Below are positions 1 to 8,162 of a stretch of DNA of 33,281 nt, in pieces (the stretch's first letter is position 1; each line of letters begins with the position of its first letter). Origin of the DNA: Thermodesulfovibrio yellowstonii (GTDB taxonomy: Bacteria; Nitrospirota; Thermodesulfovibrionia; Thermodesulfovibrionales; Dissulfurispiraceae); contig DYHD01000017.1 in assembly GCA_020724365.1 (NCBI GenBank), positions 3,258-36,538 on the forward strand, given 5' to 3'. Position numbers and translations under genes: made by a program. The notes under the pieces are model-generated. The model was not told the origin of the DNA. It saw nothing but the letters and a program-made list of their open reading frames with translations, and did no database searches.

Positions 1-693
1 TTCCTTTATGACTTCGCATATCTCCTCCACACCCCTTGTCATTCCAAATATACCTGCCATGATTAAAACAAGGGGAAGCCCATCTCTTAAATCATACTTT
101 TTTAAAACCTCTGCTCTATCAACTGAGATAAGAAATTCTTCGCTAATGGGTATTCCTGTAATCTCTATTGTATCAGGAGAGATTCCCTTTTTAACTAGAT
201 GATATTTGACCTCATAAGAAGGGACAAAGTAATGATCCACAAGGGAATGTATCCACTGGGAATGGGCGACAAAATCTGTTATAACCACTGTTGACACCAA
301 ATCTACTTCTCTATTCTTTTTTAATTCAGATATAATGCCACCATAAGTAGGATAGGTGCTTAATACAACTTTAGGATTTAGTTTATTAATCAGGTCTGAT
401 AATTTTTTTAATCCGATTTTGCCTGATAACCTATTGAAAATATTATCAAGAGGCAGGTCGTAGCTGAGTTCATATAACCATCCATAGACGAAGGGTGCAT
501 TTCTCATGGTTGTTACATATGAGTAAAGGTTGAATTTGTTTATGGTAGGACTAAGAAGTTCGAAGAGGTCGATAACCTTTGTATTTATATCTTTATTAAT
601 AGTTGCGAGAGCCCTCTCCACAGCATATGAGACCCGTCTATGGCCGCCTCCATAAGATGCTGAAAATATTAGTATATCTGTTTTTTCTTTCAT
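1..693 (-). CDS. GT28/MGDG-synthase-like glycosyltransferase, N-terminal part (cut by window edge)
   Basis: An open frame of 231 codons runs on the minus strand from an ATG at 693 to the window edge without a stop. The N-terminus (MKEKTDILIFSASYGGGHRR) shows the beta-strand plus GGGH loop typical of the MGDG synthase / processive diacylglycerol glucosyltransferase N-terminal domain (GT28-related). Members transfer a sugar from a nucleotide sugar to a lipid or lipid-linked acceptor at the inner face of the membrane. The C-terminal donor-binding domain would lie beyond base 1. The start is 9 bases after the htrA stop, with no clear Shine-Dalgarno, so it may be read by coupling at the end of the ftsH-htrA operon. 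The exact sugar and acceptor cannot be told. MurG is a more distant alternative but normally has a different N-terminal glycine-rich loop. Confidence 0.8.
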   Translation of the reverse strand, partial: MKEKTDILIFSASYGGGHRRVSYAVERALATINKDINTKVIDLFELLSPTINKFNLYSYVTTMRNAPFVYGWLYELSYDLPLDNIFNRLSGKIGLKKLSDLINKLNPKVVLSTYPTYGGIISELKKNREVDLVSTVVITDFVAHSQWIHSLVDHYFVPSYEVKYHLVKKGISPDTIEITGIPISEEFLISVDRAEVLKKYDLRDGLPLVLIMAGIFGMTRGVEEICEVIKE

Positions 694-702
694 AATATAA
701 TG

Positions 703-1875
703 TTACTGCATATTATCTTTTAATTCAGCAACTGTAACCTTTAAGTCTAACTCCTTTCCCTTCCTTATAACTTTTACTCCAACTGATTTGCCTATAGGAG
801 TTTCAGCAACAAACCTTGTAAGGTCTCCGATCTTTTCAATGTCTCTGCCGTCAAACATGACTACGACATCTCCTTTTTTCATGCCCGCCTTGTCTGCTGG
901 ACCTTTTGGGACAACCTCAATAATTATCGCACCTTTTGGCTCTTTAAGAGCGAAATGTTCCATTATCTCTGGCGTGACTGTCTGAATAGACACACCTATC
1001 CAGCCACGAATAACCCTCCCCTTATCTTTTAACTGTTTGATTATTGCCTTTGCCATATTACTTGGAATAGCAAAGCCAATTCCCTGTCCTGCAGGCACTA
1101 TCGCTGTATTAATTCCTATTGCCTCGCCTTTCAAATTTATAAGGGGTCCGCCGCTATTGCCAGGGTTGATAGGAGCATCTGTCTGGAGAAAATTGTCATA
1201 TGGACCGGCACCTATTACCCTTCCGGTGGCGCTAATTATGCCTTTGGTTACTGTGTGTTCCAGTCCAAATGGATTGCCGATTGCCAGTACCCAGTCGCCG
1301 ACTCTGATCCTATCTGAATCTCCGAAAGGTAGAAACGGGAGATCCTTGAGGCGAGGAATTATTTTTATAAGGGCGATGTCTGTTCTTGGATCCCTGCCTA
1401 TTACCTTTGCTTTAAATTCCCTTCCATCTGCCATTTTTACCATTATCTCTTCTGCTCGTGCAACAACATGATTATTAGTAATAATATGTCCTTCGCTGTC
1501 TATTAAAAACCCTGAACCGAGGCTCCGCTTCCTTAATTCCCTATCAGGGATGTCTCCAAAAAACCTTTTGAAAAAATCTCTCAAAGGACCTTCCTCCTCA
1601 GGACCAAAAAATTGCCACGGAGTTCCTGGTATTCTTACGATTGTTATAGTGCTTATATTCACAATAGCAGGAGATACCTTTTCTGCAAGGTCTGCAAATG
1701 ACGGCAGAAAAGTAATTGAATTTGCCTGCTGAAATCTTTCGCCCTGTATAGTCCGGTTAACCTGTGGGGCTTTGTCAGCTTCAGGTGGGGTCTCTTTTTT
1801 GGCGCAATTAGAGGATACAAGAAAAAATACCAGAAAAAATATTATCTGTAAATAAAACAATCTTCTACTTCTCAT
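703..1875 (-). CDS. HtrA/DegP-family periplasmic serine protease
   Basis: A 390-residue trypsin-like protease of the HtrA/DegP/DegS family, which degrades or refolds damaged envelope proteins. The N-terminus has a hydrophobic segment (about residues 6-21) followed by SSNC. This is either a signal anchor or an atypical lipoprotein signal with Cys24. The catalytic triad is visible: His136 in NNHVV, Asp166 in RTDIAL and Ser241 in GNSGGPL. One PDZ domain follows (about 290-385, with the GPADKAGMKKGDVV loop). With a single PDZ domain the protein resembles DegS or short HtrA types more than two-PDZ DegP. A strong Shine-Dalgarno (AAAGGAGGA) lies just before the ATG and overlaps the ftsH stop, so the gene is the second gene of an ftsH-htrA operon. 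Residues and architecture are intact. Confidence 0.95.
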   Translation of the reverse strand: MRSRRLFYLQIIFFLVFFLVSSNCAKKETPPEADKAPQVNRTIQGERFQQANSITFLPSFADLAEKVSPAIVNISTITIVRIPGTPWQFFGPEEEGPLRDFFKRFFGDIPDRELRKRSLGSGFLIDSEGHIITNNHVVARAEEIMVKMADGREFKAKVIGRDPRTDIALIKIIPRLKDLPFLPFGDSDRIRVGDWVLAIGNPFGLEHTVTKGIISATGRVIGAGPYDNFLQTDAPINPGNSGGPLINLKGEAIGINTAIVPAGQGIGFAIPSNMAKAIIKQLKDKGRVIRGWIGVSIQTVTPEIMEHFALKEPKGAIIIEVVPKGPADKAGMKKGDVVVMFDGRDIEKIGDLTRFVAETPIGKSVGVKVIRKGKELDLKVTVAELKDNMQ

Positions 1876-1886
1876 TTATTCCTCCT

Positions 1887-3731
1887 TTATTGTCCCAGTA
1901 ATTTTTTCAATTCATCCCCTTCTATTACCTCTTTGTCAAGCAGTATGGAGGCGATCATTTTAAGTTTTTCAAGCTTTTCTGTAAGTATTGTCCTTGCCTT
2001 TTCATACGCATCGCTCACTATTGTCCTGACTTCTTCATCTATCTTCCTTGATGTATCTTCACTGTATTCTTTTGGAGCGCTCCACGGCACCTCAAGGAAT
2101 AACGGCCTTCCCCTATCAAATGAAAGAGGACCAAGTTTTTCACTCATGCCGTATGAAGTCACCATGCTCCTTGCTATGTCTGTTGCCCTATCAAGGTCAT
2201 TTTTGGCGCCTGTTGACACTTCATTGAATATAACCTCCTCTGCAGCCCTTCCCCCGAGCATCACGGTTATCCTATCAAGAAGTTCAGACCTCGTAAGAAG
2301 ATACCTTTCCTCTGTAGGAAGCTGAACAGTATATCCAAGTGCTGCGATGCCGCGTGGTATAATAGAGACTCTTCTGACCTTGTCAGTGCGTGGGAGCATA
2401 TTTGCAACTATCGCATGTCCACATTCGTGATATGCTATTATTTCTTTTTCTCTTTTGTTTATCACCCTGCTCTTTTTTTCAAGTCCTGCAATTACTCTTT
2501 CTATTGCCTCTTCAAAATCAGCCATTTCAACTATTTCTTTGTTTCTCCTTACTGCAAGGAGTGCTGCTTCATTAACTATATTTGCTAAATCAGCTCCAAC
2601 CATCCCTGATGTCATTGAAGCAAGGACTTTGATGTCAATATCAGGCGAGCATCTTACCTTTTTTATATGCACACGAAAAATATCCTCCCTACCTTTAAGA
2701 TCCGGCCTATCTACAAGTATATGCCTGTCAAACCTACCCGCACGAAGCAGAGCAGGGTCGAGAATTTCAGGACGGTTTGTAGCAGCCATTATTATGACTC
2801 CCTTTTTAGTGTCGAAGCCATCCATCTCAGAAAGAAGTTGGGTCAAAGTCTGTTCTCTTTCGTCTATACCTGTCACCGGACTTATCCCTCGCGCCTTTCC
2901 GAGAGCATCAATCTCGTCTATAAATATGATGCAAGGCGCTGATTTTTCAGCCTGACTGAAAAGGTCTCTTACCCTTGCAGCTCCCACGCCTACAAACATC
3001 TCGACAAAAGCTGAACCACTCAGGCTTAGAAATGGGACTTTTGCTTCTCCAGCCACTGCCCTTGCAAGCAAAGTCTTGCCAGTGCCCGGCGGACCCACAA
3101 GAAGTATTCCTTTAGGAATTTTACCCCCGAGCATCTGAAATTTCTGAGGATTTCTGAGAAACTCTATTACCTCCTTTAGTTCCTCTTTCGCTTCGTCAAC
3201 GCCTGCTACATCGTCAAATGCGACTTTTGTCTCACCTTCCACATATATCTTAGCCTTACTCCTGCCGATTGCCATCATCCCTTCAGAAGAAGCACCCATT
3301 CTCCTAAATATATAACTCCAGAAGACAACGATAATAAGTATTGTCAAAAGCACAGGAAAAAGAGTCTTAATCCATGTTACTTCCTGAGTTACTGAATATC
3401 TGATATTTCTTTCTCCCAGTTCCCTAACAAGGTTAGGGTCTTCCATTCTGACTACTCGAAAGATATTAAACTCTTGAAGCCTTTTGAATTCTTTCTCATT
3501 CTCTATTTCCCTGAGTTCAAACAGACGTTTATGGGCATTATCAGTCAATTCTCCATGTATAATAGCTTTTGTTATATTCAAATTATTTATAAGCCCTTCT
3601 CCGAGGAGAACTTTGAATTCGCTGTATTTAATTTCAGTGTGCTTTGGTGCGGAAACGAGGTTGTTTATAAACAGTATTAAAGCGATTGCAATCAGGAAAT
3701 AAACAATAGTAAACCCTATCCTTCTTTTCAT
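1887..3731 (-). CDS. ftsH: ATP-dependent zinc metalloprotease FtsH
   Basis: A membrane-anchored AAA+ protease of 614 residues, normal for the family, that extracts and degrades membrane and short-lived cytosolic proteins as a hexamer. Two transmembrane helices (about 5-26 and 123-142) flank an extra-cytoplasmic domain. The AAA module has Walker A GPPGTGKT (213-220), Walker [10 protein letters not shown] (about 268-276) and the SRH region near [18 protein letters not shown]. The zinc site is HECGH (435-439; the commoner form is HEAGH), with Asp512 in the GAKND motif as the expected third ligand. It is the first gene of an operon with htrA and the glycosyltransferase. The Shine-Dalgarno is weak. 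The 197-base gap upstream presumably carries the promoter, but I could not identify a convincing -35/-10 pair. Confidence 0.97.
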   Translation of the reverse strand: MKRRIGFTIVYFLIAIALILFINNLVSAPKHTEIKYSEFKVLLGEGLINNLNITKAIIHGELTDNAHKRLFELREIENEKEFKRLQEFNIFRVVRMEDPNLVRELGERNIRYSVTQEVTWIKTLFPVLLTILIIVVFWSYIFRRMGASSEGMMAIGRSKAKIYVEGETKVAFDDVAGVDEAKEELKEVIEFLRNPQKFQMLGGKIPKGILLVGPPGTGKTLLARAVAGEAKVPFLSLSGSAFVEMFVGVGAARVRDLFSQAEKSAPCIIFIDEIDALGKARGISPVTGIDEREQTLTQLLSEMDGFDTKKGVIIMAATNRPEILDPALLRAGRFDRHILVDRPDLKGREDIFRVHIKKVRCSPDIDIKVLASMTSGMVGADLANIVNEAALLAVRRNKEIVEMADFEEAIERVIAGLEKKSRVINKREKEIIAYHECGHAIVANMLPRTDKVRRVSIIPRGIAALGYTVQLPTEERYLLTRSELLDRITVMLGGRAAEEVIFNEVSTGAKNDLDRATDIARSMVTSYGMSEKLGPLSFDRGRPLFLEVPWSAPKEYSEDTSRKIDEEVRTIVSDAYEKARTILTEKLEKLKMIASILLDKEVIEGDELKKLLGQ

Positions 3732-3928
3732 ATCTTAATTTTATCATCTTACAGAGAATTTTCAAACTGTTTAAATTATTTGGTTTCATTGTCCCATTAA
3801 TATAATTCTTTACATCCGCATCACAATATAGATCGCCCATTCACTAAATATTCAACAAATAATGCTTTATTTTTTAACTATCATACCCCCTGTTTAAAAA
3901 CAAGTGCAGACATCAATTCGTTGAAAGC

Positions 3929-4486
3929 TTACAATTCTCTCACTACCATCTCTGTCATCGCAACGCCAAGCCTGTCAGCCTTCTTGAAGCTAAACTCCAA
4001 GGTCTTTTTCCCCTTTCTATACTCATGCACCTCTTCTATATGGGAGGCAGATAATACCTTTTTCTTAAATCCCATAACAGACATCTCCTTATCATAAAAA
4101 TCTATAACAGAAATCAGTTCAGCTTTGCCTTTATAACTGATTGTTCTCTTGCCATCCTTTACAACAAAGGATGTCCTGATCATATTAGGATAACGGGGTA
4201 TGCTGGCTATGTCCTCTCCGCCCACATCCTTTTCGGGTATTTCTTCGCTGGGAATAATGCCTTTTAACTTTTCTGTGATTTCAGGAGAAACCTCTTTAGC
4301 CTTTTCCTTAATACTGGGCAATGCCTCTTTAGCCTTTTCTATTGTACTTTTTGCTATTTTTTCAACTTCTGCTATCCATTGCGGAAACATCTCAAAGACG
4401 ATCCCGGTTCCAGCAAACAAGCCCCACCCGAATAGAATAATAATTATTACTACACCTATGCCGCCAAGTAATATTAATTTCTTCAT
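3929..4486 (-). CDS. Membrane-anchored protein with 11-residue amphipathic repeats, function unknown
   Basis: A 185-residue protein I do not recognise. One N-terminal transmembrane helix (about 4-28) is followed by a charged helical stalk with three consecutive 11-residue units at 49-59, 60-70 and 71-81 (pattern xEKAKEx-(L/V)xPxI), much like apolipoprotein or LEA-type amphipathic repeats. A small alpha/beta domain follows (about 96-185), beginning IPRYPNMIRTS and containing DFYDKEMSVMGF. This layout recalls small domains described as 'YP-x-S...FY...M...GW' in uncharacterised envelope proteins, but I cannot name a family with confidence. It is downstream of htpX and upstream of ftsH on the same strand, which suggests an envelope role. 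A purine-rich Shine-Dalgarno (GGGGAGAGGA) precedes the start. Confidence 0.8.
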   Translation of the reverse strand: MKKLILLGGIGVVIIIILFGWGLFAGTGIVFEMFPQWIAEVEKIAKSTIEKAKEALPSIKEKAKEVSPEITEKLKGIIPSEEIPEKDVGGEDIASIPRYPNMIRTSFVVKDGKRTISYKGKAELISVIDFYDKEMSVMGFKKKVLSASHIEEVHEYRKGKKTLEFSFKKADRLGVAMTEMVVREL

Positions 4487-4573
4487 ATTTAAATCCTCTC
4501 CCCCTCTTTGCTAAAAAAGACAGCGTAATTTTAAATTTCTATTATCTCGCACAATTCCATGTTAAACCCCTCT

Positions 4574-5467
4574 TTATTTATACTCAGGATAAACAGACCT
4601 CTTGAGAGACTCAATCCGATCGTCAATGTCGGGATGTGTTGCAAATAGCGATGCCAGACCTCGCCTTTTGGTGCCTGATATGCCGAATGCAGCCATCTTA
4701 TCAGGCAGGTGTGGTTGAAGTAGGGATGCCTTTAATGCCTCAAGAGCGCCAATCATCGGTTTTTTGCCCACTAAAGCTGCTGCCCCGCTGTCTGCCCTGT
4801 ATTCACGCTTTCTTGAGAAGTAAAAAACAATAATAGATGCTAATATGGCAAGAACAATCTCAGCAATAATCGTTATAATCCAGAAGGCAGGTCCATGTCC
4901 CTCTGTATTTCTAAATACAACTCTGTCAACGGTATGTCCTATGACGCGGGAAAGGAAAAGCACAAATGTGTTAACCACGCCTTGAATCAAAGCCAATGTA
5001 ATCATATCACCATTAGCAGCATGAGCCACTTCATGGGCAAGGACTGCTCGCACTTTCTCCCTGTCCATTTTTCTGAGAAGTCCAACAGATACAGCAATAA
5101 GCGACTTATTCTTGCTCATGCCAGTTGCAAAGGCATTCATGTCATCCGATGGATAAATAGCAACCTCTGGCATCCCGATATTTGATTTTGTTGCTAGTTC
5201 AGATACGGTTCTTATAAGCCATCTTTGTGTTTCATTTGCAGGCTCTTTTATGACTTCCGCTCCTGTAAGTCTTTTTGCTGTCCATTTAGACAGGGCAAGG
5301 CTTATAAAAGAGCCTCCCATGCCGAATGCAGCTGCAAATATAAGCAGTGATTGATAATTAAGCCCATATGCTGTAAGATAAGGCTCTACGCCAAGCAGCC
5401 TCATAGTCATGCTCAGCACAAGCAAAATTGCTATGTTTGTTAAAAGGAAATACAATACTCTCCGCAT
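4574..5467 (-). CDS. htpX: Protease HtpX, membrane zinc metallopeptidase (M48)
   Basis: A 297-residue integral-membrane M48 peptidase that, with FtsH, removes misfolded membrane proteins. Hydrophobic segments lie at about 5-25, 39-60, 155-178 and 195-217. The zinc motif HEVAH is at 145-149, and the third ligand Glu222 lies in REYRAD, as expected for HtpX. Length matches the family (about 285-300). The start is supported by a GAGGAGG Shine-Dalgarno. The presence of htpX and ftsH on the same strand within 2 kb matches their known shared role in membrane protein quality control. A repeat element lies immediately upstream. Confidence 0.95.
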   Translation of the reverse strand: MRRVLYFLLTNIAILLVLSMTMRLLGVEPYLTAYGLNYQSLLIFAAAFGMGGSFISLALSKWTAKRLTGAEVIKEPANETQRWLIRTVSELATKSNIGMPEVAIYPSDDMNAFATGMSKNKSLIAVSVGLLRKMDREKVRAVLAHEVAHAANGDMITLALIQGVVNTFVLFLSRVIGHTVDRVVFRNTEGHGPAFWIITIIAEIVLAILASIIVFYFSRKREYRADSGAAALVGKKPMIGALEALKASLLQPHLPDKMAAFGISGTKRRGLASLFATHPDIDDRIESLKRSVYPEYK

Positions 5468-5515
5468 TTTATCCTCCTCTGAATTGTATTTTATAAAATT
5501 TTATCATAAATTAAT

Positions 5516-5615
5516 AGGCTGTTGAAAAAGATCTAAACTTGAGAAAAAGTTGTCATGCCCGTGAAAACGGGGGTAGAAATGACGGAAAAAATAAAAAGGA
5601 GTTTTCTAATAGCCT
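5516..5615. repeat. Short inverted-repeat element (MITE-like), about 100 bp
   Basis: The ends form an imperfect terminal inverted repeat. AGGCTGTTGAAAAA at 5516 matches the reverse complement of the right end (AGGCTATTAGAAAA) at 11 of 14 positions. The interior holds a GTCATGCCCGTGAAAACGGG-type hairpin followed by an AATGACGG tract, which resembles a common dispersed extragenic repeat of Nitrospirota and deltaproteobacterial genomes. It has no coding capacity and lies between the HNH gene and htpX. The rest of the 5468-5739 gap shows no gene. Confidence 0.6.
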
Positions 5616-5739
5616 GCTATGTTTTAATACAGTAAAAGCTTTGTATCCAATGGGAGAGTTGCTTAAGCAAATATTGATAAATCCATAATCTTTTAGCCAA
5701 AAATAGCTTGAATGCTTGGAGTAACCTTAATATATAGGA

Positions 5740-6060
5740 CTACTTTTTAAAATAATCTCCAAGCAGTCCTCTGCTATGTTCATCTTCATGGCAATATACG
5801 CAGAGATTTTCCCAGTTTGAACCATCAGGTGGATTATTTCTCGGATTTCCATCTTTATGATGAACGGTTAGAAGATGCTGGTTTTTATAATCAAATTCTC
5901 TTCCACACTTACCGCATATGAGGCCATGTATTTTTAAAGAATCCTCTCTATAATTACCTGAAGGCTTGTTTAATTGCCTCAATTCCCTAATAACTTCGGC
6001 TGAGGATTTTGCACTGTCTTTGCCATGTTGTTTTCTTATTATGAACTTTTTATCTCTCAT
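5740..6060 (-). CDS. YajD-like HNH nuclease
   Basis: A 106-residue protein with a complete HNH fold. CGKC supplies Cys49 and Cys52, HH-KDGNPRNNPPDGS holds His67/His68 and the Asn/Asp stretch, and CVYCHEDEH supplies Cys87, Cys90, His91 and His95. The NNPPDGSNWENLC signature is typical of the YajD family, whose biological role is poorly known. The basic N-terminus (about 1-40) could contact nucleic acid. The start has an AAAGGTGAT Shine-Dalgarno 9 bases upstream. The gene follows mqnD by 34 bases on the same strand, so it may be a passenger at the end of that operon. The length is normal and no truncation is seen. Confidence 0.88.
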   Translation of the reverse strand: MRDKKFIIRKQHGKDSAKSSAEVIRELRQLNKPSGNYREDSLKIHGLICGKCGREFDYKNQHLLTVHHKDGNPRNNPPDGSNWENLCVYCHEDEHSRGLLGDYFKK

Positions 6061-6094
6061 GTTGACTAAATCACCTTTTGAAAATTGAAAGCTT

Positions 6095-6904
6095 TTATTT
6101 TAAAACCTTTTTTGCCCTCTCAAACAATTCATGTAATGCCCGCCTGCCATCATCACCTATATCAATCGAATAATTGTTAACATACAGTGAGATATGCTGC
6201 ATGATAACATCTTCACTCAGTTCCTGAGAATACTTTTTAATAAATGGTAAAGTTTCGCAAGGATTATTAATAGAATATTTTATACTCTCAATAATAAGGT
6301 CTTCCGTTTTTTTGATAGTTTCATCTGGGATCTCTTTTTTAGCAATGATTCCGCCAAGAGGTATCGGCAAACCTGTCTCCTGCTCCCACCATTCCCCAAG
6401 ATCAATTATTTTAATAAACCCATAGTCTTTATATGTAAAACGGCATTCATGTATTATTAAACCTGCATCAATTTTATCATTTTTTATTGCCCCCATTATT
6501 TCATTAAAAGGCATAAATATGTAATCCGGCAATTTAGATGTTTCATTTAATGCAAAAAATAGTTTCATTAGCAGAAATGCAGTTGTGAATCTGCCTGGAA
6601 CCCCAATCTTTCTCAATCCATTTATACCTGAGAAATGGTGGTCTTTTGCAATTATCATAGGCCCGCATCCTCTGCCAAAAGCTGCACCTGAGCGAAGAAA
6701 GCGATAATCATCCTTTAAATAATAATAAGCATGGGATGACACCTTAGTGATATCGAGTTTTTTATCCATAGAAAGCTGATTCAATATCTCTACATCTTCT
6801 ATAATAAAATCAAAGCCTAACCCTTTCAAGTCTATTTTATTGTTAGCAAGTGCATAGAAAATATATGTATCATTAGGGCATGGAGAAAATCCTAAAGTCA
6901 GCAT
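6095..6904 (-). CDS. mqnD: 1,4-dihydroxy-6-naphthoate synthase (MqnD, futalosine menaquinone pathway)
   Basis: A 269-residue protein of the periplasmic-binding-protein-like MqnA/MqnD superfamily. The N-terminus contains SPCPNDTYIFYAL (7-19), the hallmark of MqnD. Pocket elements include SSHAYYYL near 56-63 and GRGCGPMI near 78-84. His152 in LIIHECRF fits the catalytic histidine described for this enzyme. MqnD converts cyclic de-hypoxanthine futalosine to 1,4-dihydroxy-6-naphthoate, so the organism probably makes menaquinone by the futalosine route and respires anaerobically or with low oxygen. The gene starts 9 bases after the adenosine-specific kinase gene. No strong Shine-Dalgarno is seen, consistent with coupling. 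MqnA is the main alternative but lacks the PCPNDTY motif. Confidence 0.93.
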   Translation of the reverse strand: MLTLGFSPCPNDTYIFYALANNKIDLKGLGFDFIIEDVEILNQLSMDKKLDITKVSSHAYYYLKDDYRFLRSGAAFGRGCGPMIIAKDHHFSGINGLRKIGVPGRFTTAFLLMKLFFALNETSKLPDYIFMPFNEIMGAIKNDKIDAGLIIHECRFTYKDYGFIKIIDLGEWWEQETGLPIPLGGIIAKKEIPDETIKKTEDLIIESIKYSINNPCETLPFIKKYSQELSEDVIMQHISLYVNNYSIDIGDDGRRALHELFERAKKVLK

Positions 6905-6913
6905 ATTTATATT

Positions 6914-7396
6914 TTAAAGCTTGTAGCCTATCTTTCTCAAGAATTCCTTTCTTTCTGTCTTATCTTTATCTGTCTCAACACCTTTGGGAGAAAATCCATC
7001 TATAACAGCTACAATGCCATTTCCCTGTTCCGTTGATACTATTATTACCTCAAGTGGATTAGCTGTTGCACAATAAATTCTACAGACCTCAGGGCAATTT
7101 TTTATCGAATTAAGTATATTTATTGGATAAGCATTTTTTAGAAGTAAGCAAAATACATGCCCTGAAGCTATTTCCAGAAGATTTTTAATACAAGCATTTA
7201 TAAGATCTTCATCATTTCCTTCTGTCCTTATAAGACAAGGTCCTGATGCCTCTGAAAATGCTATGCCGAATTTTGCCTGTGGGACAGTGGTTGCGATTAT
7301 TTCATAAATGTCTTCTACAGTCTTTATGAAATGAGACTGCCCTATTATGATGTTACAGCCTTCAGGTATTTCAATCTTAACTATATTAAACTGCAT
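6914..7396 (-). CDS. Adenosine-specific kinase family protein (PF04008/COG1839)
   Basis: A 160-residue cytosolic protein matching the small adenosine-specific kinase family in full length. Features include the start FNIVKIEIPEGCNIIIGQSHFIK, FGIAFSEASGPCLIR (about 43-57), ASGHVFCLLLK, the ATANPLEVIIV strand (about 110-120) and the C-terminal IDGFSPKGVETDKDK(T/x)ER segment with KIGYKL. The family is found mainly in archaea, thermophiles and anaerobes; its adenosine-binding assignment comes from structural work on archaeal members and its physiological role is not well settled. It has a strong AAGGAGG Shine-Dalgarno and leads the operon with mqnD. The futalosine pathway begins from chorismate plus a nucleoside, so a nucleoside-related link is plausible but is inference. 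Confidence 0.85.
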   Translation of the reverse strand: MQFNIVKIEIPEGCNIIIGQSHFIKTVEDIYEIIATTVPQAKFGIAFSEASGPCLIRTEGNDEDLINACIKNLLEIASGHVFCLLLKNAYPINILNSIKNCPEVCRIYCATANPLEVIIVSTEQGNGIVAVIDGFSPKGVETDKDKTERKEFLRKIGYKL

Positions 7397-7443
7397 TTTA
7401 TTTACCTCCTTAGTTTTGCTTATTAAATGCCTATGTTTTTCTA

Positions 7444-7452
7444 TGTTATAAT
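7444..7452 (+). promoter_or_regulatory. Extended -10 promoter (TGTTATAAT) for the DUF4390-ntrYX operon
   Basis: A perfect -10 hexamer TATAAT at 7447-7452 is preceded by TG one base upstream, forming an extended -10. No good -35 lies at 16-18 bases, which extended -10 promoters tolerate. It is about 72 bases upstream of the ATG at 7525, inside the divergent gap between the adenosine-kinase operon and this one. Confidence 0.45.
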
Positions 7453-7524
7453 GTAAAAAGCTCTTTTACCATAAATTTTTGAAGAAAATTGTACTGAATT
7501 ACTTATGCCAACTCAGGAGACCAC

Positions 7525-8127
7525 ATGGGGGCTCACATCTTATATAAAATAAAGCACAAAATAATTTTATTTGGTTTAATTTTGATGATTTTCTATAGCC
7601 CGCTTTTATTCACAAAAACTGCTCATTCATATCAGATAAATGATGTTTCTTTTATAATAAACAATAATGAACTTCATATTACAACATCTTTGACACCAGA
7701 AGCTAAATTTATTGAAAATATTGCTGAAGGCATATCAAAAGAGATTATTTTCTATGTTGACCTTTTCAGAGTTTGGAAAATTTGGCCTGATGAATTTGTC
7801 AGAGGGAAAAAAATTATAAGGGTACTCAAGACCGACCCTATCAAAAGAGAATATTACGCTTTTAATATTGAGGGCACTACTAAAACTGAGAAAAGATTTA
7901 AAGACTTCGACTCTATGATATCGTGGGCATTTAATTTGACAGACTACAAGTTAACAGGTATCAAAGATCTTGAGCCGGGCAAGTATTTCGTCAAGATTAC
8001 AATTGAATCTTATACTAGACAGCTACCTCCAGTTATTGGCTATTTACTCTTTTTCATTTCAGAAAAGGAATTCAGTGTATCAAAAAACTCATATAAATTT
8101 ATGATACCACCAGTAATTAATAAATAA
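7525..8127 (+). CDS. DUF4390 family exported protein upstream of NtrYX
   Basis: A 200-residue protein with an N-terminal hydrophobic segment (about 13-33) acting as a signal peptide or anchor, followed by an all-beta-looking extra-cytoplasmic domain. Conserved-looking blocks are the NDVSFIINNNELHITTSL strand pair, FYVDLFRVWKIWPDEF near residues 72-87, and IKREYYAFNIEG. This matches the DUF4390 family, commonly encoded next to NtrY/NtrX-type two-component genes in deltaproteobacteria and Nitrospirota. The molecular function is unknown; a ligand- or stress-input role for the sensor kinase is inference from position. The start is supported by AGGAGA 6 bases before the ATG. It lies 35 bases upstream of the kinase gene in the same operon. 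Confidence 0.8.
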   Translation: MGAHILYKIKHKIILFGLILMIFYSPLLFTKTAHSYQINDVSFIINNNELHITTSLTPEAKFIENIAEGISKEIIFYVDLFRVWKIWPDEFVRGKKIIRVLKTDPIKREYYAFNIEGTTKTEKRFKDFDSMISWAFNLTDYKLTGIKDLEPGKYFVKITIESYTRQLPPVIGYLLFFISEKEFSVSKNSYKFMIPPVINK

Positions 8128-8162
8128 GTAGAGATCATTCTTAGCCTTTTGTTTTTTTAATT

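Noticed and set aside
8..202. A 64-codon plus-strand ORF at the window start
   Set aside because: The minus strand encodes a good glycosyltransferase N-terminal domain across the same bases.
1037..1471. A 144-codon open frame on the plus strand
   Set aside because: It lies antisense inside the intact htrA gene and its product has no family features.
2455..2955. A 166-codon open frame on the plus strand
   Set aside because: It is antisense to the conserved AAA+ domain of ftsH.
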